From NCBI RefSeq assembly GCF_009933135.1, contig NZ_MAEH01000011.1, forward strand, positions 1 through 64,000: DNA of 64,000 nucleotides, written 5' to 3'. Made by a program: the position numbers and the translations under genes. Below the pieces are notes generated by a model that was given only the letters and a program-made list of their open reading frames with translations, made no database searches and was not told where the DNA came from. Below are positions 60,493 to 64,000 of this stretch, one piece after another. Source of the stretch: Candidatus Enterococcus leclercqii. Its GTDB lineage: Bacteria; Bacillota; Bacilli; Lactobacillales; Enterococcaceae. Numbering within the stretch: position 1 is the stretch's first letter; every line of letters starts with the position of its first letter.

Positions 60493-61008
60493 TTACGAAA
60501 ACTCTCGGTGAACGTTGATTTCTTTACGATACTTTTCTTGTGCCAGCTTTTTTAACCGATACCCGCAATAAACACAGCTGACAGCATTTCCCACAAGCAA
60601 TAGTCCGCTAATCACATGAATAGCCGGTACCAACATAACTAGCAACAACCCCACGATAGCCAAGGCATTCAAATGAAGCGCCAACCTCTGACGATTCCTG
60701 CGAAAATGATGTAGAAAAAGACCAATGTGAATGATTAAAAAGGCGCCAAAAAAGAGGTTGCTCCCCATCAGATCCACATTTTCCGGTAGTACAGTATACA
60801 GTCCAATGGCAGGTTTCGCAGCTCCTGCTCCTTTAGTGGTGATAAATGTAGGCAAGAACACCGCCATCGCTCCCAGCAAAACATCGCAAAGTGCTAACCC
60901 GCTATACCTGATATCCCCTTGCTTTGACTTGTTTTCCAGAAGATAATCCATTCCCATACTCCCGGCTTGAGAAATAAGATCTACCAGATTTTTGCTTTCC
61001 TTTGTCAT
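60493..61008 (-). CDS. Four-helix membrane protein of unknown function
   Basis: A 171-residue protein with a short N-terminal amphipathic part and four predicted membrane helices (about 37-58, 83-101, 108-127 and 130-148), ending in a Lys/Arg-rich tail. AAGGAGG precedes the ATG. Not assigned to a family; single-gene unit between the PH-domain operon and rel-dtd. Confidence 0.7.
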   Translation of the reverse strand: MTKESKNLVDLISQAGSMGMDYLLENKSKQGDIRYSGLALCDVLLGAMAVFLPTFITTKGAGAAKPAIGLYTVLPENVDLMGSNLFFGAFLIIHIGLFLHHFRRNRQRLALHLNALAIVGLLLVMLVPAIHVISGLLLVGNAVSCVYCGYRLKKLAQEKYRKEINVHREFS

Positions 61009-61322
61009 TTTTCCGCCTCCTTATTATGATGTCGCTGAATTTCTAACACCCCATCAATGGGCACCAGAGTTTCACTTCATAGAACCAACCTATTTTTTAT
61101 GAAGTGGCAGTTTACCCTGTATACAACCGAATTTGATTGCAAACTTCCCTTTCATTTATCATACCACGCCGCAAATAGAAACCGCATTCATTTCAAGTGT
61201 TACATAAAAAACTTCTTATCCAACTGCACCAGCTGGATAAGAAGTCATTTTTTATTTAGGCAGAAAGTTTTTCCGCCTCATTTGTCTAAGCAAAAGTTTT
61301 GTAGATTGCCAGCTCTCTGTCT
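61009..61322. other. Intergenic region, terminator only
   Basis: A 314-base gap with the dtd terminator (61205-61250) and presumably the promoter of the preceding minus-strand membrane-protein gene near 61030-61100. Nothing else was recognised. Confidence 0.5.
61205..61250 (-). terminator. Terminator of the rel-dtd operon
   Basis: A 16-base arm (61211-61226) pairs with 61230-61245 with one mismatch; T runs follow on both strands, TTTTTT on the minus strand. Confidence 0.85.
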
Positions 61323-61775
61323 TCACTTGTCCCGCGTATCCAAAAGAATCGTAACCGGGCCGTCATTTATCAAAGAAACCTGCATATCCGCTCCGAATTC
61401 TCCGGTAGCAACCTTGAGACCTGCCTCGCGTAACCCTTGATTAAAGGCATCATATAGTGGAATTGCTTGCTGTGGACGAGCGGCTTTGATGAAGCTGGGC
61501 CGGTTGCCTTTTTTGGTATCAGCAACCAACGTAAACTGCGAAATACTCAAAATCTGACCACCCGCTGGCAAATCCTGTAAAGAGCAATTCATCTTACCCG
61601 CCTCATCTTCAAAGACGCGCATCATGCTAATCTTACGCACCAGGTACTCTACGTCTTCTAAGCTATCTTCTTCATGGATTCCTAACAGGACCATAAAGCC
61701 GTTACCAATCTCCCCGACTGTCACACCGTCAATTTTGACAGCCGCTTCGGAAACACGTTGCAAAACTGCCCGCAT
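61323..61775 (-). CDS. dtd: D-aminoacyl-tRNA deacylase
   Basis: A 150-residue enzyme that removes D-amino acids (and mischarged Gly) from tRNA. Conserved [13 protein letters not shown] start, the SQFTLVAD motif and the [11 protein letters not shown] motif (Gly-Pro) that forms the chiral-proofreading site are all present. ATG at 61775 has GGGGGTGA upstream. It starts seven bases after the rel stop codon, the conserved rel-dtd operon of Firmicutes. Confidence 0.95.
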   Translation of the reverse strand: MRAVLQRVSEAAVKIDGVTVGEIGNGFMVLLGIHEEDSLEDVEYLVRKISMMRVFEDEAGKMNCSLQDLPAGGQILSISQFTLVADTKKGNRPSFIKAARPQQAIPLYDAFNQGLREAGLKVATGEFGADMQVSLINDGPVTILLDTRDK

Positions 61776-61782
61776 CTTTTTG

Positions 61783-63990
61783 TCACCCCCGTGTACGCCG
61801 AACGCTATACACATCCGGAATCTGCTTGATTTTATCCACGATGGATTTCAGGTGGCTGAGGTTTTGAATGGAGACCGTCAAGCGGATTGTAGCCATCTTG
61901 TCCTTATTGGAGCGCGCTTCGACACTTTGCAGTCGTTTGGTCATGCCATTGACAGTCATCAAGACATCATTTAGCAGACCACTGCGATCATAGCCATAAA
62001 TTTCCAGATCAGCATCGTATTCTTTGGAGCTGTTGGAAGTATCTTCCCACTCCACTTCAATGAGTCGTTTTTCAGCTTCTGGTGATTGCACATTTGGACA
62101 GTCCGCCCGATGAATAGAGATCCCGCGGCCTTTCGTGATATAGCCAACGATTTCGTCGCCAGGTACTGGGTTACAACAGCGGCTGATTCGGATGAGTAGA
62201 TTATCGACACCTTCAATGACAATGCCACCCTCATGCCGAACCTTCATCTTTTCCTTTTTTTCAACCGGTTGATTCACTAACTCCTGAACCTGCTGCTCTT
62301 TTTTCTCTTTTTCACGTTTTTTACGCTCTTCTACTGTCAGACGATTAGCCAGTGAAATTGGTGAAAGCTCCCCATAGCCAACTGCCGCGTACAGATCATC
62401 TTCACTTTGATAGTTGAAGTGTTCGCAAGCGTCTTTGATCTTATCTTTTGCTACCATATCTTTTGGCATAAAGTCCATTTCCTGCAACATCCGATAAAGC
62501 GTATCATGGCCTTTTTGAATATTGGCATCACGGTCTTGGCTCTTAAAAAAGCGTTTGATCTTGTTTTTAGCTTTGCTCGTTGTTACCAGCTTCAACCAAT
62601 CTCGACTTGGTCCAAAAGAATTTGGCGAAGTCAAAATCTCGATGATATCCCCGTTTTTCAGCTTATAATCCAACTGCACCATCTTGCCGTTGACCTTAGC
62701 ACCGGTCGTCTTGTTACCGATATCGGTATGGATATTGTAAGCAAAATCCAATGGGCCAGATCCTTTTGGCAGCTCGGAAACATCCCCTTTTGGAGTAAAG
62801 ACGTAAACCTTATCTGAAAAAATGTCTCCTTTGACACCTTCCATGAATTCCGGTGCATCGTAAGCATCGTCTTGCAGCTCAAGGATTTCTTGAAACCATC
62901 CCACCTGTTTAGTCATATTGTCTTCTTTGACTTTTTCGGTGCGGCCTTCCTTATACGCCCAGTGAGCAGCTACCCCGAATTCGGCGATTTCATGCATTTC
63001 ATGGGTTCGAATCTGGACTTCCACCGGGTTACCTTTAGGACCAATCACTGTCGTGTGCAACGACTGATACATGTTGGATTTTGGCATCGCAATATAATCT
63101 TTGAAGCGCCCGGGCATCGGTTTCCATTTGGTATGAATGGTTCCCAAAACGGCATAACAATCTTTGATGGAGTCCACGATTACCCGAATTGCCAACAAGT
63201 CATAGATTTCATCGAATTTTTTCTTCTGGTCCACCATTTTGCGGTAGATCGAATAGATATGCTTTGGCCGGCCGTAGATTTCCGCATAGATGTCCAAATC
63301 TTCGGTTGCTAAGCGGATTTCTTCCACTGCTTCGGCAATATAGGCTTCTCGCTCATCGCGTTTGGACTGCATCAGATGAACAATTCGGTAATACTGCTTA
63401 GGGTTCAAATAACGCAGTGCTGTATCTTCCAATTCCCATTTGATGCGGCTAATCCCCAACCGGTGAGCCAAAGGTGCATAAATCTCCAATGTTTCTTTGG
63501 CAATGCGGCGCTGCTTGTCTTCTCGCAAATGCTTCAAGGTGCGCATATTGTGAAGGCGGTCCGCCAACTTGACCATAATTACCCGCAAGTCTTGCGCCAT
63601 CGCTAAGAGCATCTTACGGTGATTTTCCGCCAGCTGTTCTTCATGGGATTTGTACTTGATCTTCCGCAGCTTAGTTACACCGTCTACCAACATGGCTACA
63701 TCACTGCCGAATTCTTCAGTCAAATCTTGCAGTGTCACATCGGTATCTTCTACAACATCATGTAAAAAGCCCGTCGCTACTGTATGAGGATCCATGTTCA
63801 GTTCTGCCAAAATCCCCGCTACTTGAATCGGATGAATGATATAGGGTTCACCGGATTTACGAAACTGACCGTCGTGGGCTGCCGTAGCGTAGTCCAACGC
63901 TTTTTGGACGAAAGCCACATGTTCAGGACTCATATACCCGCGCACCAGTTTGATAACTCCGGGGCCTGTCAATATGATTTCTTTACTCAT
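61783..63990 (-). CDS. relA: Bifunctional (p)ppGpp synthetase/hydrolase Rel
   Basis: A 735-residue long RSH enzyme. The N-terminal HD hydrolase ([23 protein letters not shown]), RelA-SpoT synthetase ([45 protein letters not shown]), TGS domain ([27 protein letters not shown]), helical and zinc-finger-like [11 protein letters not shown] region, and C-terminal ACT domain are all recognisable. HD residues are intact, so it should both make and degrade alarmone, unlike the synthetase-only RelQ encoded at 10.6-11.3 kb. The start at 63990 has AGGG upstream just inside the window edge. In one operon with dtd. Confidence 0.95.
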   Translation of the reverse strand: MSKEIILTGPGVIKLVRGYMSPEHVAFVQKALDYATAAHDGQFRKSGEPYIIHPIQVAGILAELNMDPHTVATGFLHDVVEDTDVTLQDLTEEFGSDVAMLVDGVTKLRKIKYKSHEEQLAENHRKMLLAMAQDLRVIMVKLADRLHNMRTLKHLREDKQRRIAKETLEIYAPLAHRLGISRIKWELEDTALRYLNPKQYYRIVHLMQSKRDEREAYIAEAVEEIRLATEDLDIYAEIYGRPKHIYSIYRKMVDQKKKFDEIYDLLAIRVIVDSIKDCYAVLGTIHTKWKPMPGRFKDYIAMPKSNMYQSLHTTVIGPKGNPVEVQIRTHEMHEIAEFGVAAHWAYKEGRTEKVKEDNMTKQVGWFQEILELQDDAYDAPEFMEGVKGDIFSDKVYVFTPKGDVSELPKGSGPLDFAYNIHTDIGNKTTGAKVNGKMVQLDYKLKNGDIIEILTSPNSFGPSRDWLKLVTTSKAKNKIKRFFKSQDRDANIQKGHDTLYRMLQEMDFMPKDMVAKDKIKDACEHFNYQSEDDLYAAVGYGELSPISLANRLTVEERKKREKEKKEQQVQELVNQPVEKKEKMKVRHEGGIVIEGVDNLLIRISRCCNPVPGDEIVGYITKGRGISIHRADCPNVQSPEAEKRLIEVEWEDTSNSSKEYDADLEIYGYDRSGLLNDVLMTVNGMTKRLQSVEARSNKDKMATIRLTVSIQNLSHLKSIVDKIKQIPDVYSVRRTRG

Positions 63991-64000
63991 CTCAAGCCCT

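Noticed and set aside
62407-63606. Plus-strand frames of 70-146 codons opposite rel
   Set aside because: The minus-strand Rel domains are continuous and intact, so these are shadow frames.
1-64000. tRNA, rRNA, CRISPR array, complete insertion sequence or prophage genes
   Set aside because: No cloverleaf or rRNA segments, no regularly spaced repeats, and no intact transposase, integrase or phage structural gene was recognised.

Overview
The window looks like a chromosomal segment of a low-to-moderate GC lactic acid bacterium of the Enterococcus type (Enterococcaceae). This rests on Firmicutes-style AGGAGG ribosome binding sites, sortase and MucBP surface architecture, the conserved gene orders relQ-nadK-rluD-mgtE (next to yjbK and spxH) and rel-dtd, and family content such as Mga and Rgg regulators, DUF1831 beside a cysteine desulfurase, and xpaC-telA. 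No rRNA, tRNA, CRISPR array, complete insertion sequence or prophage was seen. Genus and species are inference.

Layout. 0-7 kb: a large InlB-repeat/MucBP surface protein, divergent from an Mga-like regulator that is coupled to a CoA-disulfide-reductase-like flavoprotein lacking the redox cysteine. 7-13 kb: stringent-response and housekeeping block (mgtE, rluD-type synthase, nadK, relQ, CYTH protein, spxH). 13-15 kb: a processive glycosyltransferase with a PgaD-like partner. 15-19 kb: a GH120 beta-xylosidase between two AraC regulators. 19-25 kb: an ECF sigma factor with a membrane partner, a phosphoesterase, DUF1831/cysteine desulfurase, prs and a papain-like protease. 25-32 kb: an AgrC/AgrA-like two-component system, a zinc protease and a heterodimeric ABC exporter. 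32-42 kb: pepO, a VOC protein, nicotinamidase, a small-peptide transcription unit, MTA/SAH nucleosidase, NUDIX hydrolase, xpaC and telA. 42-50 kb: a broken XRE regulator, two transporters, an AT-rich islet with a phosphohistidine phosphatase, a Bce-type two-component system without its transporter, and MarR with a cysteine-less rhodanese. 50-55 kb: a lantibiotic-type ABC exporter pair divergent from an Rgg regulator, with two candidate tiny peptide genes between. 55-64 kb: pckA, ogt, two PH-domain membrane proteins, dtd and rel.

How it fits together. The core blocks make and remove (p)ppGpp (rel, relQ), control Spx proteolysis (spxH) and run central metabolism (prs, nadK, pckA). Between them sit accessory cassettes that each pair a regulator with one or two effectors: Mga/flavoprotein/surface protein, AraC/xylosidase, sigma/membrane partner, LytTR system/protease/exporter, and Rgg/exporter/possible peptides. 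The Rgg-exporter locus, with its 660-base intergenic region, is the best candidate for an undescribed peptide signalling or bacteriocin system. A degenerate intergenic repeat recurs at the 3' ends of at least three transcription units.
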